Positions 31,663 through 44,200 of a DNA stretch of 64,000 bases are shown here, piece after piece; positions within the stretch are counted from its first letter, which is position 1, and each line of letters opens with the position of its first letter. The DNA comes from Kalmusia sp. IMI 367209 (lineage: Eukaryota > Ascomycota > Dothideomycetes > Pleosporales > Didymosphaeriaceae), in contig JAPEUQ010000004.1 of the NCBI GenBank assembly GCA_027946365.1, positions 3,844,001 to 3,908,000 on the forward strand. Direction: 5' to 3'. The position numbers and the translations under genes were made by a program. The notes below the pieces were generated by a model. It did no database searches. It was not told where the DNA came from and saw only the letters and a program-made list of their open reading frames with translations.

Positions 31663-33194
31663 ATGGCGTATCCAGAAGTCATTCTCGATCAAGATGTAAT
31701 TATCATCGGAGCGGGCATAGCAGGTATCTGCTTTGCCCACAGATTGCAGGAAAGGAATCCTAGTCTCAGCTACTGCATTCTTGAACAACGCAGCGAGCTT
31801 GGAGGCACATGGAGCCTCTTCAAGTACCCAGGTGAGCAGTTCGCAATATATATCTTCCCGCATCCGCTAAGATTCTTACAGGCATTCGATGCGACTCAGA
31901 TCTCTTTACCTACGGTTTCCCATGAAACCCATGGACCGAGAAACTAGCACTAGCCCAAGGCCCAACCATCCTTCGATACATAGAAGAGACTTCCAAAAAA
32001 GACGGTGTAGACGAGCACATTCTATTCAACCATAAAGTCAAAGATTTGGCATGGTCATCAAAGCCCCAAACATGGTCTATGGAAGTCGACAATGGTGAGA
32101 ATAGCAAAACCATGCGGTCGAAGTACGTTTTCCTTGCAACCGGATACTTCGACTACGATCAAGGGCTCGAGGCAGTCATCCCAGGGATTAAGACCTTCAA
32201 GGGCGACGTGATACATCCTCAATTTTGGCCAGAATCATTGAATTACACAGGTAAAGATGTCGTCATTATCGGATCAGGTGCTACCGCTATCTCACTTCTT
32301 CCTGCTATAGCAGGCAAAGCGAAGCATGTCACGATGCTACAACGGTCGCCCAGCTACATCCTTTCTATTCCACTCGAAGGAGACTGGATTGAGAGGACGA
32401 TCCGAGCAGTTGCGCCTGCGTGGTTGGCAACGAGGTTGGTGCGACTCAAGTGGATCGTCATGCCTGCAATCTTTCGAGCTTACTGCACTATGTTTCCAGA
32501 TCGCGCTCGGCGACTGATGCGAAAAATTACAGAGCCTCAGCTCAAACAGGCCGACATGATGGATCCTCACTTCAATCCAAGGTACGACCCATTCGAACAA
32601 AGGATGTGCATGTGCCCTGACGGCGACTTTTACAACTGCCTGCGTGGTGACGATGCAAGCATCAAGACAGGTGTCATTCAGGAAGTCACTACCGATAGCA
32701 TCAAGCTTGAGTCTGGCGACGAGCTGCATCCTGACGTTATAGTGACAGCGACTGGTCTCAAGCTGCGTCTTGGAGGCAACATCAACCTTACCATCGATGG
32801 CAGCGCTCCACTGCAGATGAATAATCAGTTCGTCTGGAGAGGACTTATGTTCGAACAGGTTCCTAATTTGTTCTTCTCATTCGGCTACCTTGACGCCAGC
32901 TGGACACTTGGAGTTGACACATCGGCTCAGTTGGCTTGCAAGATCTTAAATCAAATGGAGAAAGATAGGAACGGAGTGGTCTTCCCGCAACGTAACGCGA
33001 AGGAACTGGCAACGATGAATGAAGTCAGTCTGATGCCGCTGACTTCAACATACGTGGAGAAAGCACGATCTGAACTTCCCAGAGTAGGAGATAGTGCACC
33101 ATGGAAGCCACGACAGCCCTACTTGTGGGAGCAATTATCACTGAAGTGGGGAGACAATCTAGGCGGATTGGAATGGATAAGGGACAACAGATGA
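31663..33194 (+). pseudogene. Baeyer-Villiger-like flavin monooxygenase with one in-frame TGA
   Basis: Exons 31663-31831 and 31882-33194 join in phase to 493 codons. Motifs: DVIIIGAGIAGICFAHRL (FAD GxGxxG), ELGGTWSLFKYPG (GGTW), FKGDVIHPQFWP (the Baeyer-Villiger fingerprint FxGxxxHxxxW) and DVVIIGSGATAISLLPAI (NADPH GxGxxA). Family members insert oxygen into ketones or hydroxylate amines, using NADPH and O2. A TGA at 31923-31925 lies in DLFTYGFP-stop-NPWTE, where the family has Trp (TGG). This is a single G-to-A change early in the protein. Everything downstream is open and conserved, so inactivation is recent, or the base is an allele or error. It is divergent from the permease. Confidence 0.85.
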
Positions 33195-34402
33195 AGAATC
33201 CAAGCCAACACAAAATGCTTTGAGTCTGTCCTTTTTTTTTTCAAACATTATGCATGACCTAGAAACCAACTTTTGAGTTTGAGATTTGTAGCAATGCATT
33301 CGGAACAATGTTGCTACTTTTGCACGGCTAACATTTGCCACCACATGAGCGCTTCGTGAACCAGAGTTGAACGTTTGCTCTTAGGAATCAAGTGGAAAAA
33401 TGGTGAGTCACTCGTACGGCCTCCGGCAGCGTGGACCGTCCTTTGAACAAGCGGCTAGCGCCATTTTCGATGACCACTTTCGGCCATGAACGCATTCAGA
33501 CCGGAGCACGCATAGGCTGTCCGACTACTCAGCATCCTTGATCTTGATTACACAGTCACGCGCCATCTCGATGACAGTATTCTCGACTTTATTGAATTTA
33601 CGGTCTTGAATCTGCAGTTCACACTCGAAATGATTGCGAAGTGAGGTTACGTTATTGACCCCTTAGCTGAGTTCAATGACAGCGTTGGGCGGCGGAGCCA
33701 GTCGCTCTTTGCTACGGTTCTTTCCTGCTCTTCTAAGTTCGTTGCTGCATCTAGCGACTGTCGTTACGTCGCGACAGACGCCTTTGTGCAAAACACGGCT
33801 GTTTGGTCTGGCGCACCATTTGGTGGTCAAAGCGTTTGTAGCAGGAACAAAACTCTCGAGAGATTGCAAGCTTTCTACTTGCCTACTTGCTGGAAAGATC
33901 CAGCTGGGGACACTTCTTGACTTCACAATAGCAATGCATCTTAAGTACATCATGTCATCGACTCTAAGCATTCCAGTAATGACAGTTAGCGCGTATCACA
34001 GTGGTGTGAGTTTGTCGAGCAACAATGGAAAGATCCAGAAGTTGTGCGACATTAGTATAGGACTAACCTTGTTGGCATTATACAATGATACAAACTGTTA
34101 TCCCTTATCAAAGATTGCGACTTCGAGGGGTCCTTGCGCATTTACAAAGGAACACCCGACAAGTCTGGTATTTAACACGGATACAGGCGGTTCAACGATG
34201 GGGTGGCGTTTTGTGGGGAGCAATCTCTCGGGGGTGCTCTCCGAAACCCGCCCCGTTGCCGGCCCGAGGAAACCGTCAAGAACATTAATACACCACGAAA
34301 AGACGCGTAGTGCTATGATAGAACACTTAATCTACTGAAAGCGTATCGCTAATCAAGACACTCAAAGTTACTAAACATACGATTTCCGGCGGCATCCACA
34401 TC
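33195..34402. other. Intergenic with one unidentified relic
   Basis: Except for the minus-strand relic at 33525-33971, this stretch shows no gene. The open frame at 33676-34338 on plus is antisense to the relic and has no domain. Confidence 0.35.
33525..33971 (-). pseudogene. Unidentified C-terminal gene fragment with one stop
   Basis: A minus-strand frame runs from 33971 through VCRDVTTVARCSNELRRAGK and PPPNAVIELS, meets a TAA at 33665-33663, and continues in the same frame with NHFECELQIQDRKFNKVENT and EMARDCVIKIKDAE before a TAG at 33527-33525. The charged, helix-like end looks like a real C-terminus. No family is recognised, and the upstream part is not found. Confidence 0.3.
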
Positions 34403-35348
34403 ATGGTAACTTCCAAATTGCCAACCGTAGCGGTGATCGGATGCGGTGAGTCCAAGCTAACAGCTTTCCATGCAAATTGAAGAAGAGCTCGAACTAATAT
34501 TGAGCTCCTCAGGAACCCTGGGTACCTCGATCGCTGCAGGACTCATTGATCCCAGAGACAAGAGCAACTTTGGAATTGGACGTCTCATTGCAACCGTCGG
34601 GACCGAGGCGTCGCAGCAGCGAGTCAAAGATGCACTATCGGCTCAATCATCAGGAGTCACCGTTTTCACCAAGCAAGACAACCTGCAAGCTGTCAAGGAT
34701 GCGGATGTGGTCATTTTGGCGTTCAAGCCCGTCAAGAGGGAGCAATTGTTCAGTATCCCTGGCGTAGCCGAGGCTCTGCGTGGTAAGCTGGTGATCAGTA
34801 TCATGGCCGGCATCTCAACCACTGTCTTATCACGCCTGGTGTCCGGGGGCTCAGAAGTTCCAGGTGGCGCGGAAAAGCTTCAAATAGTTCGTGTGATGCC
34901 CAACATGGCTGCAAGGATCCGGGAAGCCATGACGCTCTTCACCTCTCAAGAAGGCGCATTGACGAAAGAGAACCTCGAATTCACACACTGGATATTCAAC
35001 CAGGTCGGACAGTCCAAGCATGTCGACGAGAGCACTTTTGACATCTCCGCTGTACTGGTAGGATGTGCTGGCTCGCTCCTACTGCTCGCTGTGGATGGTC
35101 TGCTAGATGCAGCGGTTGCGGAAGGAGTGAAGCGGCCTGAAGCGACAGAAATGGTTATGCAAAGTGCAATTGGCATGATGAAGCTTGTGCCTGCCGGTGA
35201 CCATCCGAGTGTTCTGCGAGAAAAGATTGCGTCTCCTGGAGGATGTTCGATCAGAGCGCTGCTGGAGCTAGAGAAATTGGGTGTCAGGTCTGCTTTCACG
35301 TGTGCGATAATGGCGGCGGCTGAGAAGTCGAAGTCTTTATCTAAATGA
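34403..35348 (+). CDS. Pyrroline-5-carboxylate reductase (second copy)
   Basis: Exons 34403-34445 and 34513-35348 join in phase to 292 aa. The GxGxxG loop (VAVIGCGTLGTSIAAGL) is split by the intron at the same codon as in the first copy, showing common ancestry. Other motifs: VVILAFKPVKREQL, LVISIMAGISTTVLSRL, IVRVMPNMAARIREAMTLF and the dimerisation end KIASPGGCSIRALLELEKLG, which keeps PGG that the first copy has lost. It should convert P5C to proline with NAD(P)H. It is clearly diverged from the 17.4-kb copy, so this is an old paralog pair rather than a recent duplication. It lies downstream of the monooxygenase on the same strand. Confidence 0.92.
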
Positions 35349-35890
35349 AGGCTTCTGAGGGTCGAATAGCATAAACAACACACAAAATAAAATGTTCTGG
35401 GATACATCAAGCCCTTTCAGAGATCTACGCACTCGACTGACGCCAGACCATGTTCGTGTTGGCGGAAGGTGCTCCGGACACCTAGCAGGCAGGGACATTG
35501 TTTGTGTTTATTCTTACGTGCGCAGTTAGCTAGCTTGTTACGGTATAGCGGCTTTCCTCCTAGAGTCCCAACAAGCAACTTGTTACTGCACCTTTTCCCT
35601 TTAACAGTTCATGCCTAAGCCACGCGATTCGACTACTGACAACGTTGCACTTTGTGGCAAGTACGGTCTATGTCCTCGGTGGGAGGTCCCGCGACTGCAG
35701 AACGGTAGCGGCCTCCGATGCCGAAAGTCGGGGTTAAGTAGCATATTCGCCACTTTTATCTGCCTTTAGTGCTGCGTGTGCCAAGGTGATCGCTGTAGGG
35801 ACAGACTGACATATATGCGCGTGGCAAAGCGATGTCAAGATCATGTAGAGTCCTTACCCATATAGCTTGTACGCAACATTTCTAATCAAT
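35349..35890. other. Intergenic, no supported gene
   Basis: 540 bp of ordinary composition between P5C reductase 2 and the cupin gene, presumably with the cupin promoter. Nothing distinct is seen. Confidence 0.4.
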
Positions 35891-36580
35891 ATGGTGACAA
35901 TTACAGCATATCATTTGCCCGAGACACGCCTCATTCCTAATTCGCCTCAGCCACTCCTGTACTACAAGGGCCTCCTAACCGAGTCTGAGCGTCGACCCGA
36001 AAATATCGATCAGCGCTTCACACAACAGCACTGGAAGACACAATGGATTTTCCGCTACGGTCCAACACAAGGCTCACACTATCACTCAAGAGTTCACTAA
36101 TGTATGACGGTTTTAAGTGGCACAGCAACAATTCGCTTTGGCGTTGCAGACTTGGATGACGACCTGTACAAGAACACCTGGGGAGGCGCGTATGAACCAG
36201 GTGGCTTGAAGCTCGAAGTCCAAGCTGGTGATGCCCTTATTATTCCCGCCGGCGTTGCGCACAAGACGTACAACACCAGTCCAGCCGACGCATTTAGTCT
36301 ATTAACCCCGGGCCAGGGCCGAGGCCTCCAGACTGATAATGTGTACGAGGCGCTATCGAGAGTTAAATTGTCGGGATTCACGATGATGGGTGCATATCCT
36401 GGGAATTGTAGCGATTGGGACTTCTCACGCGGGGGCGAAGATCTGAATAACTTCCAAGCATCTTGGGAAGTGGCAAGACCTGACTTCGATCCGTTTTTGG
36501 GTACTGACAAAGAAGGTATATGTGGGAAGTGGAATGCCATGCCTAGATCGAACCGAAAGAACCCCTACGCCAGGATTTAA
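35891..36580 (+). pseudogene. Cupin-domain protein with one in-frame TAA
   Basis: A single frame of 229 codons from the ATG at 35891, with TAA at 36098-36100. The first cupin motif reads GPTQGSHYHSRVH-stop-CMTVLSGTATIRFG, where HYHS..HE is expected; the stop replaces the metal-binding Glu codon. The second motif is GDALIIPAGVAHKTYN (P-x-G-x-x-H). Small fungal cupins of this type (YjlB-like) have no settled function. With the Glu codon lost and the chain cut at residue 69 the product should be inactive. An upstream ATG at 35867 is possible. It is the last gene before the PKS cluster. Confidence 0.75.
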
Positions 36581-38219
36581 GACTGGCGAGAGCCGGCCCC
36601 GTCGGGGTGCGCTTAGGACAAGATGCTGAGAGAGTATGTCTGACCGCTGATCAGGCCAATCGCGTTGCGATGCATTTGTTGGAAACAGCCTTAAGCAGGC
36701 TACTCATATCGCAGTCAGCAAATAAGGGTGCAATGATCTGTTCCTCCTAATAAGTTTTGCAAATGACTCATACTTTCCCCGATGATATATTATCACTTGC
36801 CGGCAAGTGTATTCACGAGATCGATTTGCAAGGCAGTGACCAATGACGGAATTTCCCAGATCAAGACCGACGGATGTTCATTTGGTGAAAATGTGTGGTA
36901 CATCTGTGGAACGATTCATATTCGCGAAGATTGTGATAAGCACGCACAAACACTGCAAATGTGGAAGCATCGGCCTATTTCTCTCAAGCAAATCATCCAT
37001 TTACGTTTCGAGCTGATCGAAATAGCAACGGAAATCTACTCCTAAGCGCACTAAGAATGTAATACTCTAAGTCAACATGTTTGAGTGCTATTGCTGCATA
37101 CATAGATTTCGCACTTACTAGCCCATGGGCGGTATATGAATGGTACAGACTATTGAAGCTTTTAGTGCAACACCTGCAACAAAGATTCTAACTTACAGCA
37201 TGTTAAAGCAGCACATGACGGCTGTTGAACATTGGACTTACTGCAACCGGACTTTTCGGGCTTCTGCAACATGCGACCTCAGGCTTCGACGAGTGTTAGG
37301 GTGAATAATCTCGAAAAGATGAAAGAACGAGAGCAGAGTCACTCATGACGCGGTGGAAGTGATGGGCGCCTAGAAACGTTTGAACTGGACATTCGTCAGC
37401 ATAGGCTTACGGGTTGCATAGCTAGTTACGTTTGCAGCTGTTTAGACATTCTTAACCAATTTTATTCTAGTATCTTTAACTAGGTAATTCACGCAGATAT
37501 CACGCATATAATGATTCGGAATTGCAAATTGAAAAAGCGTAATCGCTGTTTTCCAGGCCTGTGACCGGCGTTAAAAGCGTCTACTGCCCGCACCAGACAT
37601 TATGGCGTCAAAGATCGATAATAGCTAGTCTGGATTCAGAGCGATTAGTCATGTCTTGACCCCGCAGATCGACTTACAGCTAATCTATTGCAAATCAAAA
37701 CCACAACTTGACTGTGCTGCGACAACATGAGTATGAAGACAGACAAGATGCATCTCCGGAACGTCCACGTAGAGACATCAATCGTAAACCTTCGACAACT
37801 CATTCGCAGCAATCCACTTGGCATCCTCACTACAGCCATACCTTCCGAAATACTATCCGAAAATCTTGTAAAGCCACATTCCATGGATCCTTAACGTTCA
37901 AGATGAATCCAGCGACTAATTTATTATTAGATAAAAATATATAATATCTCTTTATTACTTATTAAGAAAGTTGATAACTAGGTAAACTTAATATATCAAA
38001 GTTTATAAAGGTGATAAAACTTCAGGTCCTCATTTAAATATTAAGTCTTAGTATTCTAAAGGGTATTTATTAGCTAGAAAATAGAAATTAAAGCTATTTA
38101 ATTAGTTTCTTAAGGTGTGATATAACAATATTTATCTAAAGTTTAATGTAATTAACATTATAATTATTAAATCTCAAGCCCATTCTAGCTACTAAATACT
38201 GAACGGCCATACAGAATTT
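36581..38219. other. Spacer between the proline block and the PKS cluster
   Basis: 1.6 kb without a gene. Positions about 37900-38190 are AT-rich with long A/T runs and few CpA/TpG, like a small RIP-affected remnant, and border the PKS stop codon. Short open frames at 36782 and 37645 have no domain. Confidence 0.45.
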
Positions 38220-41200
38220 CTATTCCTTAGGCCTTAGTGAACTTCTCGCTGCAGCTGTTTGTCCTATCTCTTCGAGGGTCGAACCGCTCAGAATGTCGAA
38301 CACGGCAATGTCTGCCTCTGTTTCCTTCATAAGCCAGTTTCTGAGTTCCAGGCCCACGAGCGAATCTACACCGTAGGAGACAAGGGAGTCGTTGAGATCA
38401 ATATGCTCATGCGGGACGCCTAGTACTCTGCTCAATTTCTCTTTCAGGGCCTCTGCAATGATCTTGCCGCCTTCCTCGGCAGACGATGCACCTAAAAACG
38501 CCAACTTTGCCGTCTTTTGCTGTCGCGCAGTGGATGCTCGTACTGGCGTATAGGAAGATTCCACCTGGAACATGTGGCGGAACAAAGGGCTGTGCAGCAC
38601 CTGTGGCACCTCATGCCCTTTCGACCTTATGTCAGCCGGTAGCTCCAATCCAGTGATGACTTGGCTTTGAGTCGGAGTCGACAAGAGCCCTGGTTGGCAA
38701 TAGTAATCCAGCATTGCGGTAATCTCGGTTAACGAGCTGGGACGCAATTTCAAGACCGTGTTTATCCGATCCAACGATGCCTTGCTTTTTGCCTCGAAGC
38801 CATCCTCGAGAACGTAGCCAATGTCTAGCGAAACTGCTCTCTCGCCCTGTGAGGCTCGGTAGCCCGCGAGAGCATCCTCATACGTATTCCCGGAGGCGTA
38901 GTTAGCTTGGCCACCGTTCCCAAAGATGCCAGCAACAGACGATAAAAGGACAAAGAAATCCATGCCTGACGGTAGAGCGAGATGCAAGTTCCAAGAGCCG
39001 TCCACTTTCGGTCTAACCGCTGTTCTCCACTCCACGATAGACATAGTCGATAACGTCGCGTCCTGTTAAGGATCAGCACTTATGGTACAGCAGATGCCAG
39101 AGACGATATTTTTCGACGGAAAAGGTCACTCGCTAGTCTCATAATCATGGGCAACTTACATGCAATACCATCGCGGCCTGGATACAACCTTTTATAGGCG
39201 GCATGGTTCTAGATAGATCCATGATCGCTTTGTCCAATGCAGATTGATCTGTGATGTCGCAAATCGGGCATTTCACATCGACGCCGGTTCTTCGCATATC
39301 TGCCAACATATCTTGCAGATGGTTATCATCTTGCTTTGGCCCTGAACGAGATAACAAGATCAAGTTCTTTGCACCGCGGCTGACAAGCCAACGAGCAATA
39401 CTGCGGCCAATGCTGCCCAAGCCTCCAGCAATGACGTAACTTGCATCGTCTGGCAATCGGTAGGAAGATGACTGCCCTTGAACAATCTATATATCCTCTG
39501 TCAGCGAGACTATATTGAGCTAAGGAACATAGCTTTACCGGTAGCACATCCTCAGTCCCTACCTCGACCACCATCTTCCCCGAGCTCTTGCCACTCTGCA
39601 GATACCTGAACGCCGCTTCAATCTCTCCAAGAGGATACAAATGAGGCTGAACCACTCTCAGGCTCCCTTGAGAAAACAAATCGAACACTTCTCTTAGCAA
39701 GCGCTCACACAGACGGTCTCTGCGCAAAAAGATGAGTTCCATGTCAACCGAAGAGAAAGAAACGTTTTTGGTAAATGTATGCATCGGCAAACTCCTTCTC
39801 AAATGCGCGTCTTTCAGGCCTATTTCGATGAATCGTCCGAAGGGTGCGATGCAGGTCCATGATGCCTCCATCAACGTTCCTGATAAAGAATTGACTACTA
39901 CATCGACACCCAATTTGGTTATGCGCTTTATGCCCGTCGCAAAGGAAGCGTCTCGTGAGGAGAAGATGTGTGACTCAGGGATTCCATAGACGTTCATAAG
40001 AAGCGTCTTTTTACTGATATCACCGACAGTAGCAAACACAGTGGCTCCAATCCACTGCGCCAGCTGCACCATGGCCTGACCTGTTCCGCCAGCGGCGGAA
40101 TGGACAAGAACTGTTTCTCCAGGCTGGAGGCGAGCTACGTCGACTAGCGAGTAGTAGGCAGTACAGTATGCCACGGGAATTGCCGCCGCCGCCGCAAAGC
40201 TGAGGTCATCTTGAATCCGAATGACATTGTTTACATGAGCGCGGCAGTAGGTTTGGATCGAGTGCTCATTGGGTAACGCAGCCACGCGATCGCCAGGCTT
40301 GATGCCCACAACCCCCGAACCCGTGGCTCGAACGACACCAGTGTATTCGCAACCAAGACCGTCGCTTTTGCCTTGGCCGAGAAGTGCTATCAGGTCTTTA
40401 TAGTTGATTCCGATCGCCTTGATCTCAATTTCTATCTCCTCTGCAGGCAGCATGAATTTTTCGATCTGTTCTTGAGTGTATTGAATTGTATCCAGTAGGC
40501 CTGGAACTCGAATCCCTATTCTTAGCCTCTGTCCGTCAGCTCTTTGATGCACCACAGGGTGCGCTGTGCGCTTGAAGACATGTTCATCCAAGTATTTAGC
40601 CCTGCGAACCCTGTTGATATGAGGCCGTCCTTGTATCATGCTATATTCTGGTTCGATGGTGGACGTGACGTCACCAATGCTATTCTGCATTCCTTGGAAG
40701 ATCTTTGCAACGTGTGGTGCGTTGGTCGGACTTGATGTCTCAAGCGCGAGAGTAACAAGTACAACTCTCGTGTGCTCATTTCGACTCACTCGACATAAGC
40801 CATCGCTTGTAGCATACTCGGGTTTTGACGCAGAATTCCCTCCACCGCCTTGTTTGACCCACAGAATGCTTCGAGCAGAGGCGAGTACAGCCTTGATAGC
40901 GGTGAATGTCAGGTCTTGCATCGCATGTAAGATCGGAGCCTCTGTTTCATTCAAGAAAATGAAATCATGAGCAAATGCCTCGCTCGTTGCCAGAGAAGCA
41001 GCGTCGGCAAGGGCAATCATGTTAAGAGGATGCCGAGAGTTGCCAATCGAGAGTGCAATGGACATTGCTAAGGCAGACTGATTGTTCGATAAGGGATCCA
41101 CGATGAAATTTGGAGAGATCGAAGCCGGAACCGGAACCTCAGGCAGACTTAAGGCACGGTCTACCGCAGTCGAGATTATGAAAGTTAATTGACTGCATTC

Positions 41201-44200
41201 ACCTCCTGGATAGTCAGGTAGAATGAGATCTGTACCAGAGAAACCACAATCACGCATCACTTGATCCCATCTCGGTACGTCAATGACGGGGCTTAGTTGA
41301 CGTGTCTCTTCAGTCGCCAGCCACCAGCCTGGGAGGAGACCAAATATGTATCCTGTCTGTACTTCCTCAGGGGCCGTGAGCTCCCGCAGGATGAGCTTTC
41401 CGCCAGGTTTCAGGAGCTTATGGACGTGATGTAACGTGCGGTACAGGTCACGGGTAGCGTGCAACACGTTATCTGCGATGACAACATCGTACGCACCGGC
41501 CTCGTAGCCTTGGGAGACTGGGTCTCTTTCGATGTCTAACGTCTGGTACGTCATGCGATTATGGAGGGTCGTGAACCTTTCTTGCGCCTGCTCAAAGAAA
41601 GACGGACTGATGTCGGTATAGGTATAGTGCTCAAATGCCACACCAGTCGCACTGTTGCCTATGGTTCTCATTATTTCGGTAGTCAACCCTCCCGTACCAG
41701 CGCCCACTTCGAGAAACTTCAGATTGGGAGTCTTATGTGTGAGACTATCCAAAAAGCGACTGAGCGGCATCTGAGATGTTGAGTCTTCCATTGCTTCAGC
41801 ATAAAACTTCGTCATCCTCCCTTCATCAGTAAAGAATAGCTGCAGAGGATCTACTTCACCACGAAGTATGTTCGCCAGCTGCTGCCCAATGGTGATTTGA
41901 AGTTCAACACGGGTACTAGGGAGAAGTGATGCGCATAGCTGTTCGACAGCTTCAGGAGTTATCATCGGACTTATTAGCGTACGTTCTAGATGCCCGCGGA
42001 ACCAAGTGGCATACTTCTTCATGGAAGGAACGATCTGCTCTTCTGTGATTTCTCTTAAAGCCTGCGCACCGAAATGGAGACACAACTTTGTTATGTCCCG
42101 GAACCGTTGCTTGGGTGCTGGTCTCGCCGGTCTTGCCTCATCACAAAACTTCCGCATCTCTTCTCTGTCCAGAGTATCTAGATCCACTCTCCATTGCATA
42201 TGCCCACAAAGGTAGCTTGCGTCTGCAAGGGTCTTAATCTTTTCAGAGTTGGTTGATATGGCTGTCAACTCCAGGCCGTCCACCTCGACGTCCACTCTTT
42301 TGGTCGAATTCTCAATAGCCCTGATACTAAATGTGGCATTACGGCGGAGTGCGCTTGTTGCAGTTGCATAGACAGTCTTCTCGGTTTGGTGGTTGAAGTG
42401 CTGAGACGAGCTGGGAATAGGAACCCATAGCCTGCCTACATGAGTGGGAATCATAGTCTCCAACTCCTCCATACTTCGTGCTGCAGGAAAGCACAACTGA
42501 AACATACCATCCAGACGTGTCGGATGGATAACATACGATGAGCGGGTTCCAGCTTCACACTCGAGTAGATGAGCAATAGCGTGTCCCGCATTGTCGAAGC
42601 GAACGCGACGCAGGGCCTGAAATGACGGACCGTATCCCAGGCCAAGCCTTTCGTCGAAAGTACGATATAGCTTGTTCTCATCTATCGCCTGCCCACAAGA
42701 CACAAGTATGTTGCCGTATTCGGACGCCAGCTGTGCAGCTTTCTCTTGAGATTCTCGTCCGTTGTCGACCTCCGATTGCGCAAGGTGAAAAATCCGTCGA
42801 ACTTTCCCATGACAAACAATTTCGTGGGCAGTGTCTGCCCCACAAGAAAAGATGCGAAAGGTATGAATTTCTGCTTTCTCATGTGAAGAGGAGACGTGTA
42901 GCCTCACTTCGATCTCTTCCCCAGTGGCTGGAATCACAATGGGAGCTGGGATGTGCACATCTTCAAGCTGAAGCGCCTCTAAAGGTGTTTGCGAAGATAG
43001 TTGTCTCGCCGCTTCGATGGCCATGACTAACATACCTGCGGCGGGATAGAGGATTGTGCCGTTCACTTTGTGATCTCGAATCCATGGCACGTTGTCCTCT
43101 TGGATAAGGAACCTCCACTCTGCTTCGAAAGGATTGGGGTCACCAATGCGTGTTCCGAGCAGTGCATGGTTTCCGTGAGGACGGAGCCGGAAATTTACAT
43201 TCATAGGAGACTCTTCCCAATAGCGGATATCATGGTTGAATTGGTAAAATGGTACATTTGACATTGTACGACATTCGATGTCTTCCTTGTTCAATCCCAG
43301 AGTTGTCACCTTAGCTAAGTCGACACGAAAGTTATGACAATGGAGGTACCCTGCTGCTGCCAGAAGGGTAGACGCTGCAGATTTACTCCGAACGAGTGCC
43401 GAGGTATATTTGACTTCCTTGATTTCGGATAGGGCTGTTAGAATTTCTCGGATTGGGCCTTGAAGTACCGGGTGCGGTCCAACCTCAAGCCAACCGTCGA
43501 CGCGAAGCTGGTTCGTACGATTGTTACCAAGACTTTTCGAGACCTGGGGCGTTCTTGAGGACTGAATGCATCGTTCCATTGCTCCAAGAAAGTTGACTAC
43601 TGACACCATATTTCGGACCCAATATTCGCCGCTGCACACAATTTTATGATCGACCACGTCCCCCGTCACAGATGATACCATGACCGGCCGCTGACTCCCA
43701 TTTGGTGATCCAGGGATGGGAGTACCCAGAAGCTCCAGGTATTTTGAACTGATCAGACTCATTTGTGGTGAATGATACCCAAGATTGACCCGTAATTTTC
43801 GGCAAAACACATCTCGTGACAGCACATGTGATATCAAAATGTCTAGGTCGTTTTCCGGTCCCGAGACAGTCACGGTGGACGGACTGTTGATGCAGCTTAC
43901 CACAACGGGGCTTTTCTCGCTCCACAACATGTGAAATTCACATTCCACCTCTTCTTTCGACAGTCCGATAGCGGCCATTCCCCATTTAACCTTATTAGAA
44001 ACCTCCAATTCTGAACCGAGGAGGCCTCTGTAATACGATATTCTAACAGCGGAGTTGTGTGAAACCAGTCCGGCGGAATAGGCAGCTGCGATTTCTCCTG
44101 ATGAGTGACCGACCACCACGGATGGGGTAATACCAAAGTATGAGGTCAAGTCCACCAGAGCCAGTTGCACGACCGTAGTCAATATCTGGCTATATTGAGC

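Noticed and set aside
33676..34338. 220-codon plus-strand open frame
   Set aside because: Antisense to a coding-like minus relic; no domain, and composition is not protein-like.
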